NCBI GenBank assembly: GCA_023091735.1
Contig: JALKBU010000435.1
Coordinates: 1 to 40,332, forward strand
DNA: 40,332 bases
DNA from: Trichomonas tenax
Taxonomy: Eukaryota > Parabasalia > Trichomonadida > Trichomonadidae
Reading direction: 5' to 3'
Position numbers and translations under genes: made by a program
Notes under the pieces: model-generated
What the model saw: only the letters and a program-made list of their open reading frames with translations
Database searches by the model: none
What the model was told of the DNA's origin: nothing
Shown here: positions 1 to 8,904 of the stretch, in pieces
Position numbering within the stretch: the stretch's first letter is position 1
Layout of the letters: each line of letters opens with the position of its first letter

Positions 1-300
1 CTAGGTCGTGGAATATCTACATTGGTAGCCTTAAAAAGCAGTAATAAACTAGTGGAGAACATGTGAACGATATTTTAACGAAGTTCGATGGCATCCTGTG
101 CAGACAAGGTTGCTCTTGTTCATCAGTGATGTCATGATCATTTACATTGCTTTTGCAATGTTACGAAGGGGCTGCAGCGGCCCTATTATCACCGGAGGCA
201 GGATTTTCTTTGTCAATCTGTGCTTTGGTCCAAAAAAACAGACCTGGGCATCAAAACTTACCTCACTTGACATGCTTAGCCTTTTGGAAGATGCTATTTT
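1..300. other. GC-richer island at the window edge, possible repeat or mobile-element fragment
   Basis: Counted line by line, this stretch is about 38-45% GC, while the DNA just after base 300 falls to roughly 15-20%. The boundary is abrupt. On the minus strand an ATG at 273 opens a 43-codon frame that ends in TAA at 142-144; the same frame then continues for 30 more codons from an ATG directly after that stop. Plus-strand frames at 98 and 147 also exist. I recognise no family. The composition step and the broken minus frame fit the end of a repeated element or an old gene fragment cut by the window edge. Confidence 0.4.
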
Positions 301-1036
301 TTGACAACTATATGAAAAAAATTTATTTTACATATATCATCATCTTAAAATTTTTTTATTTTCTAATTCATTTTCAATTTTTATGGATTATTCATTGATT
401 TATCATAATTCCTAAATTGCATTTGCAAAATATATTATTTATTGATATGAAATATTGCAATAAATAAAAGGTGTGTTTATATTATATTTAGAAACCGAAT
501 TCAATGTATATAATTATGAACTTAAATATCAAATATCAACGTATTGTTGCATTATGTTTGTGATGCAATCTTATCAAGTCTCTTAATTCCGTTCTAAATT
601 CAAGAATATTCTTTTTGTGCCAAATATATACGGAATTATTAAGCATTCATGCGACAAAATTAATAAGTGTCATCCAAAAAGAAAAATCTTTAAACAGTTT
701 CCTCCAATAATGGTACTTTACATTTAAATATTGCAATTTTGAAAATTTTGAGAGGTGCTTTTTCCCAGTGAATTAAATTGATTATAATCAATCAATTTTT
801 AAAAGAGGACATCAAAACTATCAATTCCAGAGTTTAATGTACAGCCAAATTTATCACAGTGAATGAATATAATTAGAAATTAATTCATTGGCAATTCATT
901 ATAATCATTTTTTGAAATTTATCATTAAATAGGCGCAGACCCTTAAATATATACAGATAAAACAAAAATAAAGTAAATCCATTTTATTTTCAAAAAATGT
1001 TATTCCACAATGAAAAAAATTGCCAACATTTTTTAA
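301..1036. other. AT-rich intergenic region
   Basis: No convincing gene is visible. The stretch holds the perfect palindrome ATTGATTATAATCAAT at 777-792 and, just before the ankyrin gene, a nine-codon minimal frame (ATG at 1010, stop at 1034-1036) whose stop directly abuts the gene's start codon. Confidence 0.6.
777..792. repeat. 16-bp perfect palindrome, core repeated at 24606
   Basis: ATTGATTATAATCAAT is self-complementary. The 17 bases TTGATTATAATCAATCA at 778-794 recur identically at 24606-24622, also between genes. The role is unknown; it could be a protein-binding site or simply an AT-rich coincidence. Confidence 0.5.
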
Positions 1037-2716
1037 ATGTCCGGATTAATTCTTGATTTCGACGATGCCGCAACAAATATAAAAGAAATGATTGAAAGCA
1101 AAAAGCTCTACAGATTGTTCAACAACGTTAAAGTGCTATCTAAAGTCCTCAAAGCCTCTAAATTAAGTTTAACCGAATCAATGAAAGTATTAGAAGATTG
1201 TAAAACGTTCTTTCAGGTAAACAACATCTTCAATATTTTGCAGGCGATAAACCTTGATCTCCCTAATGATGGATCAATCAATTTTGATCAAATGTTCAAT
1301 TTTTTGATATTCATCAGTGAAACTTTTCAGTTACATCCAATTACACAAATATGTGAATTACTCGCCAGTGTTTTAAATGACAACTCACATACTATTGAAG
1401 ATCTCTTAGAGAATCAGGATAGCGCAAATAAAAAACACGAAAAAATGGTACAAGAAATTCTTGATACTTTCGATAATGAACGCAACGAGTTGAATGCGAA
1501 AATTGCAAAAATAAAGAGTGAAAATGAAACATTGAAGAAATCCAAACAATCTTTGACAACAGGGAACACTCAAACAGCTCAAAATATCGAAAATGAAACC
1601 AACAAATTGAAAAACGAAATAACAAAACTTACTAACGAAAATGATGAAAAAACCAAAAAGATTCATGACCTCGTGAGAGAAATCAATGAATTGAGAAACG
1701 CCAGAAAACAAATCAAGTATTCCAATGAATACGTGTTGAGTATTCAAAAAGCACTAAAAGAATCATCGAAATTCAGAACAGCTAAAACAGAAAACATTCT
1801 TGCATATAACGAATCAATTGCTAACTCAATCAATGAATGCAAATCAATTTGCTCACCCGAAAATGCAAAAGTTCTATTCGGACTACAATCTTTTGATGAC
1901 ATTTACGTGTATTTCAACCAGCTCGCCAGCAATAACTCCAATGATATGCTCCAGATTGCATGCAGACTTGGACTTAGTGAAGCCACAACAGAAGATGGAA
2001 GCACTATATTCATAGGATCATGCTATTGGAGAAATAAAGCACTTGCTTCATGTCTTTTGAAGTCCGAATGCAATTTAAATGCAGTGAACAAAGCGGGAAA
2101 CAATGCACTTTTGGAGGCTGCTGCAAATGGCAAAACAGACATGGTCGAATTGCTCGTTCAAAACGGATTCGACAAAAATTGCCGCAGCGAAAAGAAGAGC
2201 ATGAATGCTATGCTCCTTGCTGCAAAAAACGGACATTTGGGGACATTTCGCTACTTAGAATCAATCGGCTGTGATATGGAAAGCTTTGATAATTATAATT
2301 CAAATTGCGCCTACACTGCTGCACGCAATGGACACTTAGATGTATTAGAATTCATAATAAACAAGGGAGGAAATTATACAATGAAAAATGCGAATGGCGA
2401 TTTCGCGTTACATGCAGCAGCAAAAGCCAACAATCCAAATGTTATCGAATTCCTGATCAAAAAGGGCTTCTATATCAATGAACAGAATGGATATTTGAAC
2501 GCTCCTCTTCATATAGCAGTTATAAATGGCTGCGTTGAGGCCGTAAGAACGCTTGTTGCTAAGGGAGCGGTAACAAATATCCAAAATGAGAAGAAGAAAA
2601 CACCAATCGAGATTGCCGAATCTAAAATGAGCGAAAATGATAATTATCATCAGATATACAATATTTTGAAACATGCAGTCTACATCAATAATTCATCTGA
2701 CATCGAATTAGTTTAA
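1037..2716 (+). CDS. Coiled-coil and ankyrin-repeat protein
   Basis: This 559-residue protein has three visible parts. Residues 1-125 form a helical N-terminal domain that I cannot name. Residues about 130-240 are a charged, K/E/N-rich coiled coil. Residues about 310-550 contain roughly six to seven ankyrin repeats, shown by recurring units such as GNNALLEAAANGKTDMVELL and NGHLDVLEFIINKG. This order resembles the very large trichomonad ankyrin family (DUF3447-like N-terminus plus ankyrin repeats), whose members are presumed to be protein-interaction scaffolds; no enzymatic motif is visible. The gene is intact, unlike its relative at 14854-17187, and lies tail to tail with the RCC1 gene, 56 bases apart. 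The start is the ATG directly after a short upstream frame. Confidence 0.85.
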   Translation: MSGLILDFDDAATNIKEMIESKKLYRLFNNVKVLSKVLKASKLSLTESMKVLEDCKTFFQVNNIFNILQAINLDLPNDGSINFDQMFNFLIFISETFQLHPITQICELLASVLNDNSHTIEDLLENQDSANKKHEKMVQEILDTFDNERNELNAKIAKIKSENETLKKSKQSLTTGNTQTAQNIENETNKLKNEITKLTNENDEKTKKIHDLVREINELRNARKQIKYSNEYVLSIQKALKESSKFRTAKTENILAYNESIANSINECKSICSPENAKVLFGLQSFDDIYVYFNQLASNNSNDMLQIACRLGLSEATTEDGSTIFIGSCYWRNKALASCLLKSECNLNAVNKAGNNALLEAAANGKTDMVELLVQNGFDKNCRSEKKSMNAMLLAAKNGHLGTFRYLESIGCDMESFDNYNSNCAYTAARNGHLDVLEFIINKGGNYTMKNANGDFALHAAAKANNPNVIEFLIKKGFYINEQNGYLNAPLHIAVINGCVEAVRTLVAKGAVTNIQNEKKKTPIEIAESKMSENDNYHQIYNILKHAVYINNSSDIELV

Positions 2717-2772
2717 ATTATTTGTTTTTCGTAAAATTGATATATTGATAAAAAAACAAACAAACAAAAACT

Positions 2773-5136
2773 TTATGAATTGATAAATATATCGATATTC
2801 TTTGTTGGCTGAGCGAGCAGCTTCGCCTTCGCCTTCAAGACAGACGCCTGGAAGCACTTCATGACGCCTGTTGCAACTTCGTTGGCCCACAAATAACCAT
2901 CGCGTGTGCCGAGAGCGACAAAAACTTTATCATCGAATTGGAACTCATCTGCAGGAACAAACATCATTCCGCGGAAGTCTCTTGTAAATATGGAAAGCTC
3001 TATCGCACCCGCGCGAGGGATCGTGAAAATTCTTGTGCATTTGGAAACATGCCTTGAAACTAAGGATCCACCTTCGAATTCTTTGACAGAGTCGTCTTGG
3101 TCTCTGTAGACAATCGTTCCATTTTCTACGCCAAGGATTGTTACGAAACCAGATTTTGTCGCAAAGAGATCACCAGGGATTGCTCCAAGATTAAGTTTTC
3201 TTGCAGCTTCGACACTGACATCAATCTTGTGACCGTTGTATGTCATGAAAGCTTGTCCGATGACTCTAGCAACGAGAGAGACCTCTTCATTCTTGTAGAG
3301 CACAGAAGGTTGGTTTGCGAGCACTTTGCTGAGCGGATGAACAAGAACAATTTCCTTGAAAACATTGACAATGAATGAAATTCCTTCTTTCGACAAAACA
3401 ACATCATTCTGCTCAAAGCAGTTGTTGTGTAATGTCTCGATGCATTTGGATTGTATGAATAATGACTTCATTTTCGTTTCGCAGTCTTTTACGCATAAAT
3501 AAATTCCAATTGTTCCAATTACTGTTCCAATCGATGAATCTGGCGTCATTACTGTATAGGAACGAGAAACTTCGATTGGATAAGTAATTCCATCATCACA
3601 TAAAACATTTTCGAACTTTCTACGACTTTCAACCAACTGCAAAGATGAAAAGATTCCAGAAATGCCTAAAGAACGTGCTCGAACACATCCTTTCATAGAA
3701 TCGAATGTGAACCATATAGTACCGCGCGAAAATCCTTCGACAACGCCTTTTCCGAGTGTTGGATGAGAAACAATGTCTCCTGGAAGAAGACCGAACGATA
3801 GACACAGTTCTTCCTTTGTGTCGATCAGTAAGTTCATTCCTGATGCCGTCGTAACTGCTTTTAACGGATCATTCGATCTCTTTTTGAATTGAATAATTCG
3901 TTTTTTGAAAGTTTTTAGTTGACCGTCCACTATACAGCATATCTTATCACCCACTACACCAAGAACTGTTCCAGTCGTCTCGTTATCGATAGTTACCGTA
4001 TCTCCAATCAAAAATCCGTACATCGAAACAGAACGCGATGAAACATCTGCTGTTATGTCTGTAGAAAGCTTGACGAAGTGTGGGCTCCTGACACTACCAA
4101 CAAGAAGCCCGAAAAACAGAAGTCCTGGATGCACAGGTGCTGTAATGTTAACGAACGCAATACTGTGGAAGCAACCACATCTTATATATGTAACACCGGT
4201 TAAATCTGCTTTAACTGGTTCCAGGAAAGAATCCGCTCTTCCACAGAGAGTTCTTCCATCGATTGAAATTCCGCATGAAAATGCATGTCCATCTTTCGTG
4301 AGGAATATCGAATGTGCGTCTCCACAGTCCGCGTCAATAATTTTTTCGCCATTTAGATTTTTTAATTGTTGGAACGACGAGATAGGCGAGCTTGCATCTG
4401 GTACACCGATTCTTCCATCAGAGGTGGTGCCACAGACGAAGACTCGACCATCTCTTGCGATTGCAATTGAATGAGATCCGTATGCAACAACTCTCGCGAT
4501 TTTAATACCGATTAACGATGATATTGGTTGAAAAGAGTCCGATGGCGATGAAGATCCGCAGCCGCATGCGGCGTCATTACCTTTTGCATATGCAATTCCC
4601 GAAACAGTTACGGCGAGGCAGAAAGTGGAGCCGACGGCCATGTCACAGACAGGCTCAGGGAGGTGTGATACAGCGCCCTTTCCGGTCTGTGAAGTACATG
4701 AGAAGATATCGCCATTGCAATCGAGCGCGTACACGGCGCCACTCAAACACGTGCAGAAGACGAACGGCTGAGAGGATTGCAGTCTAACAGGCTTCTCGCC
4801 GTACATCGACCCAATGGCGTACGCTTCGCCGGCGTCAGTAAGAATTATTGTGATTTTATCACCGCAATGAACCCATGTTACGTGAAAGTCCTGAAAAGAC
4901 GACATAAACATAGGAACTGGGACCTCCGGTGGCAGGTTTCCCAATTGCTTTTCGTCATTATAGCCCCAGCCGTACGCACAGCCATTTTCGTAAACAACGA
5001 CGTTATGTCGCCAGCCGACGCCGCAGGAGACTATGTGGTTGCAGTCTATGTTCACCAGGGCGGGCTGCATGCCGTCACCTTTCCTGCCGAGTCTGTCCTG
5101 CCCAGGAGCACCAGCGCTGACAATGCCCTGTAGCAT
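2773..5136 (-). CDS. RCC1-repeat protein with C-terminal beta-barrel-like repeats
   Basis: The protein has 787 residues from the ATG at 5136; a longer frame exists upstream but begins with GTG. The first 360 or so residues are RCC1-like propeller repeats, seen in units such as GWRHNVVVYENGCAYGWGYN, GDAHSIFLTKDGHAFSCG and CGCFHSIAF. RCC1 propellers in other proteins act as Ran exchange factors or as binding platforms; I see nothing that decides between these. From about residue 374 to the end there are some six degenerate beta-rich units of 50-80 residues, beginning near 374, 452, 525, 577, 652 and 733. They share a GD-V----G-GTV-G pattern that suggests small SH3/KOW-like barrels. ACGTGACA lies directly upstream of the ATG, and a divergent importin-like gene follows after a motif array. 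Confidence 0.8.
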   Translation of the reverse strand: MLQGIVSAGAPGQDRLGRKGDGMQPALVNIDCNHIVSCGVGWRHNVVVYENGCAYGWGYNDEKQLGNLPPEVPVPMFMSSFQDFHVTWVHCGDKITIILTDAGEAYAIGSMYGEKPVRLQSSQPFVFCTCLSGAVYALDCNGDIFSCTSQTGKGAVSHLPEPVCDMAVGSTFCLAVTVSGIAYAKGNDAACGCGSSSPSDSFQPISSLIGIKIARVVAYGSHSIAIARDGRVFVCGTTSDGRIGVPDASSPISSFQQLKNLNGEKIIDADCGDAHSIFLTKDGHAFSCGISIDGRTLCGRADSFLEPVKADLTGVTYIRCGCFHSIAFVNITAPVHPGLLFFGLLVGSVRSPHFVKLSTDITADVSSRSVSMYGFLIGDTVTIDNETTGTVLGVVGDKICCIVDGQLKTFKKRIIQFKKRSNDPLKAVTTASGMNLLIDTKEELCLSFGLLPGDIVSHPTLGKGVVEGFSRGTIWFTFDSMKGCVRARSLGISGIFSSLQLVESRRKFENVLCDDGITYPIEVSRSYTVMTPDSSIGTVIGTIGIYLCVKDCETKMKSLFIQSKCIETLHNNCFEQNDVVLSKEGISFIVNVFKEIVLVHPLSKVLANQPSVLYKNEEVSLVARVIGQAFMTYNGHKIDVSVEAARKLNLGAIPGDLFATKSGFVTILGVENGTIVYRDQDDSVKEFEGGSLVSRHVSKCTRIFTIPRAGAIELSIFTRDFRGMMFVPADEFQFDDKVFVALGTRDGYLWANEVATGVMKCFQASVLKAKAKLLAQPTKNIDIFINS

Positions 5137-5148
5137 TTTATATAGATT

Positions 5149-5156
5149 TGTCACGT
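5149..5156 (-). promoter_or_regulatory. ACGTGACA element upstream of the RCC1 gene
   Basis: On the minus strand the sequence AAAACGTGACAAAT ends about ten bases before the ATG at 5136. The same ACGTGACA octamer occurs upstream of the V-ATPase E gene (14349-14356) and near the metallo-beta-lactamase gene (19827-19834). The position suggests a core promoter element; the function is inferred. Confidence 0.4.
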
Positions 5157-5496
5157 TTTTTGTTTTTTTAGGAATTTGATATTTGGAATGTACTTATTGT
5201 ATAATTAATAATTTGCAAAGAGAATCCTGAAAATACGCTGGTTTTCAATCCAACCAAAAATGATTTCCTGCCAAGTAAATATAATATACACGTCAAAATT
5301 ATATTTACATGTCATAATTTCACTTAATCTACATGACATATTATTATAATTACATGTCATAATATTTATTTACATGCCATATTTTATATAATTACATGGC
5401 ATAAATTTATATTAAAAATTCCCTTTATTTAGTGTTGAAGACCCTAAAATTACCAACCCCATATTTTATTTTTCAACCCCTTAAATTAAAATTTTA
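5157..5496. other. Divergent intergenic region holding a five-copy motif array
   Basis: This region separates the divergent RCC1 and importin-like genes. Apart from the array at 5307-5403, it contains AT-rich DNA and a CCCTTTA about 70 bases before the plus-strand start, which could be compared with the CCTTT-type M5 promoter motif described in Trichomonas. Confidence 0.5.
5307..5403. promoter_or_regulatory. Five-copy array of ACATGNCATA
   Basis: Copies begin at 5307 (ACATGTCATA), 5331 (ACATGACATA), 5352 (ACATGTCATA), 5372 (ACATGCCATA) and 5394 (ACATGGCATA). Spacings are 24, 21, 20 and 22 bases, close to two helical turns. Only the central base varies. Single ACATGTCA sites occur upstream of several other genes here. 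The pattern suggests a multi-site binding platform for a sequence-specific factor serving one or both divergent genes. Function is inferred; the repeats themselves are direct observation. Confidence 0.55.
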
Positions 5497-7530
5497 ATGG
5501 AAGAATTCATCAATCATCTCAAAGAATTATACACATTGAATGCTGACTCCCAAGAAGATGCGCTGAACGCGATGAAGCAATTGCTTACATCATACAATTC
5601 TCTTGTGTATCTGTTGCAAATTCTACAGAATGCAGAAAGTTTCGAACCTGATTTGATTATGTATGCTAAGGTCAACATAGAACGCATATGTCACCATAAG
5701 CTATTCGAAGAATACCAAAATTACGCAAATTTATTCGAACCTATTATCGATATTTATTATTCTTCAACTGAACAATATGATGAATTATTAAAATTATACA
5801 GAACGATTTCTTATAAAGTTGGTATCCAAAATACTTCAAATGTCATCATCAGACGATTTTTTGAATCTGAAAATTTAGAAAGAAAATATCACACTGTTCC
5901 CCTGATGTTTACACTTGTCAGAATTTTCGTATATGCTCGTGATGTTGAAGTAGAGTTTGTCAATCCATTAGGATTTTTTGATGATTTTTGTCAATATTCA
6001 AATGATTATTTTAGTCAGGATGAAGTTCAAAATATAGCAATTATTAACACTTATAGTAACATCAATTTCTTCTTCACGAGTGATGTATTTGCTTCTTATG
6101 ACTTCACAGAGAACGTATTATTAAATGATTGCTTGAACATGTTTCTAAAAATAGATGAATCATATGTAATTGATCCAAGTATTGCCACAACAATTATTCA
6201 TTGTTTCTTCAATGATCTTAACTTTTATGGTCTTAGAAGACCACCTGTACTAGAAAAGATTAACAATTGCTTGAAATCGGCATTACCAAATTTGATTCAA
6301 CAGTACTATTATACTGAGGTTCCTGCAGCTATATTGCATTTTTTGGCTTACAAATTTAATAAAGAAATATGGGCCGATAGCACTGATATGCTTATTGAAT
6401 TATGTATTGCTGCAGGTGAAGTCACAGAAACCTTTAATGAATACTTTGAATCAAACTCGTTGTACTTCTATTCCACATCATATGATATCGATCCTAATAA
6501 TTCACATTCCCCAAGAGAATACGTTCATTGTTTCCTTCATATATTTGTTAATGATAATAATTTAGAACATGTATTGGATTATTTAATTAATCAAATTCCC
6601 CAAGAAAACGAGTTAAGGAACGAAAGTATCTATTACTGCATTTCAGAAATATACTTCAAATTTAGAGAAAACCCCTTAATAGTTGAAAAAATGAACAAGA
6701 TCTGTCAATACATTAATGGAGTAATTCCCACCCCATTATTCTTATGCGCAACAACTCACTTCTATTCACGTATTTTTAAAATATTGTCTGAAGAGCAAAT
6801 CATAGCACACATAAACATATTGCTTCAGCAAAACTTTGGTGAGTCCCAATTATTCTATCTTTTAGTAGTTAGATTTGTTACATCAATTCTTGAGAACAAT
6901 ATGTTTATAGTTGATGTTGCTATTGTTGAAAAACTGCTTGTTAATGAAAACTTTAGTCAATGCATACAAACAATACAGTTATGGACACAAGTTATTAGTC
7001 AAGATGCATACAGAATCATCATTGACGAGTTCGAAAAAAATCAAATTAATATTGTGGAGGAATTATTCACCGCAACAACATCATTAATCACATATGAAAA
7101 AGAAAATGGTAAAAAGAAGGAAGAACTCGAAAGCTATGATCAATACCATATTCTTCTTTTATTGATAGAAATTGTTATTCATTACGGATATAGATTTGAT
7201 GGTGCATATATTAGTGAAATATTATTGAATGGACTATGTTTGGGTGTCTTAGACACGGAATTACCAAATATTCTTGTTGTTTATGCTACGGTTTATTGTC
7301 AAAACCCTGAAGGTGTCTTTCTTAATATTGCCAAAGTTTTGTCTGCCGAAAACTTATATCCGAGTGATTTAGAAAATTATGGTGAAGTGTTAACAAATGT
7401 TTTTTCATATTTCCAAAAGAATCATCCAGGAAAGCTCGAAGAATTGATAAATTATTGTAAGGAACAAGGAATCTATGACTTTCAAAGCCATATGTCCATA
7501 GAAAATGACGAATTAACATTCATTGATTAA
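5497..7530 (+). CDS. Importin-beta family transport receptor, importin-7/8-like
   Basis: This 677-residue, almost entirely helical protein has an importin-type N-terminus: a helix pair around residues 15-70 with SQEDALNAMKQLL followed by LLQILQNAE, as in importin-beta N-terminal domains. In the middle (around 350-400), the pattern DIDPNNSHSPREYVHCFLHIF resembles the importin-7/8 region where the cargo receptor reads W-DP-E(Y/F) and SPR before a helical repeat. Members carry proteins between cytoplasm and nucleus under RanGTP control. At 677 residues it is clearly shorter than the roughly 1000 usual for importin-7, so it may be a reduced or diverged form. The gene is intact, with a TAA stop and no sign of disruption. 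The assignment rests on pattern memory, not alignment. Confidence 0.55.
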   Translation: MEEFINHLKELYTLNADSQEDALNAMKQLLTSYNSLVYLLQILQNAESFEPDLIMYAKVNIERICHHKLFEEYQNYANLFEPIIDIYYSSTEQYDELLKLYRTISYKVGIQNTSNVIIRRFFESENLERKYHTVPLMFTLVRIFVYARDVEVEFVNPLGFFDDFCQYSNDYFSQDEVQNIAIINTYSNINFFFTSDVFASYDFTENVLLNDCLNMFLKIDESYVIDPSIATTIIHCFFNDLNFYGLRRPPVLEKINNCLKSALPNLIQQYYYTEVPAAILHFLAYKFNKEIWADSTDMLIELCIAAGEVTETFNEYFESNSLYFYSTSYDIDPNNSHSPREYVHCFLHIFVNDNNLEHVLDYLINQIPQENELRNESIYYCISEIYFKFRENPLIVEKMNKICQYINGVIPTPLFLCATTHFYSRIFKILSEEQIIAHINILLQQNFGESQLFYLLVVRFVTSILENNMFIVDVAIVEKLLVNENFSQCIQTIQLWTQVISQDAYRIIIDEFEKNQINIVEELFTATTSLITYEKENGKKKEELESYDQYHILLLLIEIVIHYGYRFDGAYISEILLNGLCLGVLDTELPNILVVYATVYCQNPEGVFLNIAKVLSAENLYPSDLENYGEVLTNVFSYFQKNHPGKLEELINYCKEQGIYDFQSHMSIENDELTFID

Positions 7531-7594
7531 TCAACATCAAAGAGCGATATTATTCTTGAATTTTTCCCACATGCAACAACATGAAGAGCTCCTT

Positions 7595-7606
7595 AGGTGG
7601 CCACCT
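7595..7606. repeat. 12-bp GC-rich perfect palindrome
   Basis: AGGTGGCCACCT is perfectly self-complementary and stands out in AT-rich surroundings about 65 bases after the importin-like gene's stop codon. Confidence 0.5.
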
Positions 7607-7643
7607 CTGACAAGAAAAGCCTCTTTATTAGAATGTAATTCCT

Positions 7644-7661
7644 CATGAAGTGAACTTCATG
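7644..7661. repeat. 8-bp inverted repeat with a 2-base spacer
   Basis: CATGAAGT and ACTTCATG are exact reverse complements separated by GA. In RNA this would be a very tight hairpin; in DNA it could be a dimeric binding site. It lies between two convergent genes. Confidence 0.5.
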
Positions 7662-8001
7662 TTAAAAATTCAAATGTTCTTTGATTAAAGCAACTAGCTG
7701 TTTCAGAATTATCTAATCTATGATATATCAATCATTTTTTATCGATTATATTAATTTCGATAAAATAATTAATATTGACCTATTTGCAAGTTAGAATACA
7801 TATATGCATATTGCATGCTATTCATTTTTAAGTCGAAATTCTTTAGTTCATAAAAATAAATGACGAATTTTGTATTATCATGTATTTACCTCAAAATATT
7901 ATATTTTTTTAGTAAAAGCGTTAGCTGCTATGCACATGGTGAAGTAGATTCATAGAAAAAATTTATTAATAAAAACAAACAAAATATTAAATATATAAAT
8001 C

Positions 8002-8904
8002 TTAGAATACACTCAACAGTGCTGGAACAGGAACATATCCATTACTAAATTCGATGTATTTCTGCTCAGCAATTGGTTGCACACACATCGGACAAGTTGG
8101 ATGTGAAGAAAGCCATCTCATAGCACATTCATAGCAAAATATATGATGGCAGCTCAATTCTACAGGTCTTGTTGGCGCATTCAAGCATATTACACAATCG
8201 CATAAAACTTTTTCAGGAGGAGCCTCTGTAACAGCGACAATGGCGTTTGCGCGGTAGTTTTGTATCGAAAATGCGAAGTCCCAAAGTAACCATAGCAATA
8301 AAACACACTTTGATACGATATAAAAATAGCAACCAATCGTTTTCGGACTGTATATGAATGAAACAAGTCTAGGAATAGGCCATATGTTGCAGAAATAACA
8401 AAGCCATCGATATGTTCCCAATATTCCTCTTAACAAGATAAAAAACCTCTGGAAAACTCCGAAGAATCCTCTTCTAATGTATTTGAAACTGACGATTTTA
8501 CCCCCGATCAAGAAACATTTCAAAGCAGTTGCGAATGTAAAAATTATCATTGAAGAAGCAAAGGACGAAAAGTAAGTTTGATACAAGTTTCCTTGTTTAA
8601 CTTCGTGAAAGTACTGCAATATTGCGCTTGAAATTGAAATAATTAAGATCGTGATTCCCCAAGGTAACAAATAATAAGGAGTATCGAAGTAAACAGAGCT
8701 GGAATTTGTCATTTTTTCGATGATATCTTGTAATATATTCTCAATTATCTTGTAGAATATGAATAAAATAGATACATCGAAAAATAATATCAAATCTTGG
8801 CCGATTACTTTCACAATTACAATGATGAACAATATTCCTCCCATCAAACTCGCGCTCCGATTAAAAACGCCAACAAAGACCCATTGAGGGTTGGCTTGGA
8901 CCAT
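8002..8904 (-). CDS. Multi-pass membrane RING-finger protein, RNFT-like E3 ligase
   Basis: This 300-residue protein begins with several hydrophobic segments (about residues 10-50, 75-115 and 120-220) and ends in a classical C3HC4 RING: C237, C240, C252, H254, C257, C260, C271 and C274, with a tryptophan at 264. A multi-spanning membrane part followed by a C-terminal RING matches RNFT1/RNFT2, endoplasmic-reticulum ubiquitin ligases linked to protein quality control. The LLRG-LGTYRW stretch before the RING also recalls that family. It is shorter than animal RNFT proteins (over 400 residues). The frame stays open about 30 codons upstream of the ATG without another ATG, so the N-terminus may be incomplete or altered. 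All zinc ligands are present, so ligase activity is plausible. Confidence 0.75.
   Translation of the reverse strand: MVQANPQWVFVGVFNRSASLMGGILFIIVIVKVIGQDLILFFDVSILFIFYKIIENILQDIIEKMTNSSSVYFDTPYYLLPWGITILIISISSAILQYFHEVKQGNLYQTYFSSFASSMIIFTFATALKCFLIGGKIVSFKYIRRGFFGVFQRFFILLRGILGTYRWLCYFCNIWPIPRLVSFIYSPKTIGCYFYIVSKCVLLLWLLWDFAFSIQNYRANAIVAVTEAPPEKVLCDCVICLNAPTRPVELSCHHIFCYECAMRWLSSHPTCPMCVQPIAEQKYIEFSNGYVPVPALLSVF

Larger units (their letters stand above)
7531..8001. other. Intergenic region with two perfect inverted repeats
   Basis: This lies between the importin-like gene and the convergent RING gene. A GC-richer patch around 7565-7625 contains AGGTGGCCACCT at 7595-7606, and CATGAAGT-GA-ACTTCATG follows at 7644-7661. 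No gene, tRNA or recognisable snRNA is visible. A small structured RNA or a transcription-end region is possible but unproven. Confidence 0.45.

Noticed and set aside
4777..5133. Plus-strand frame opposite the RCC1 gene
   Set aside because: It is an antisense shadow over a well-supported propeller region.
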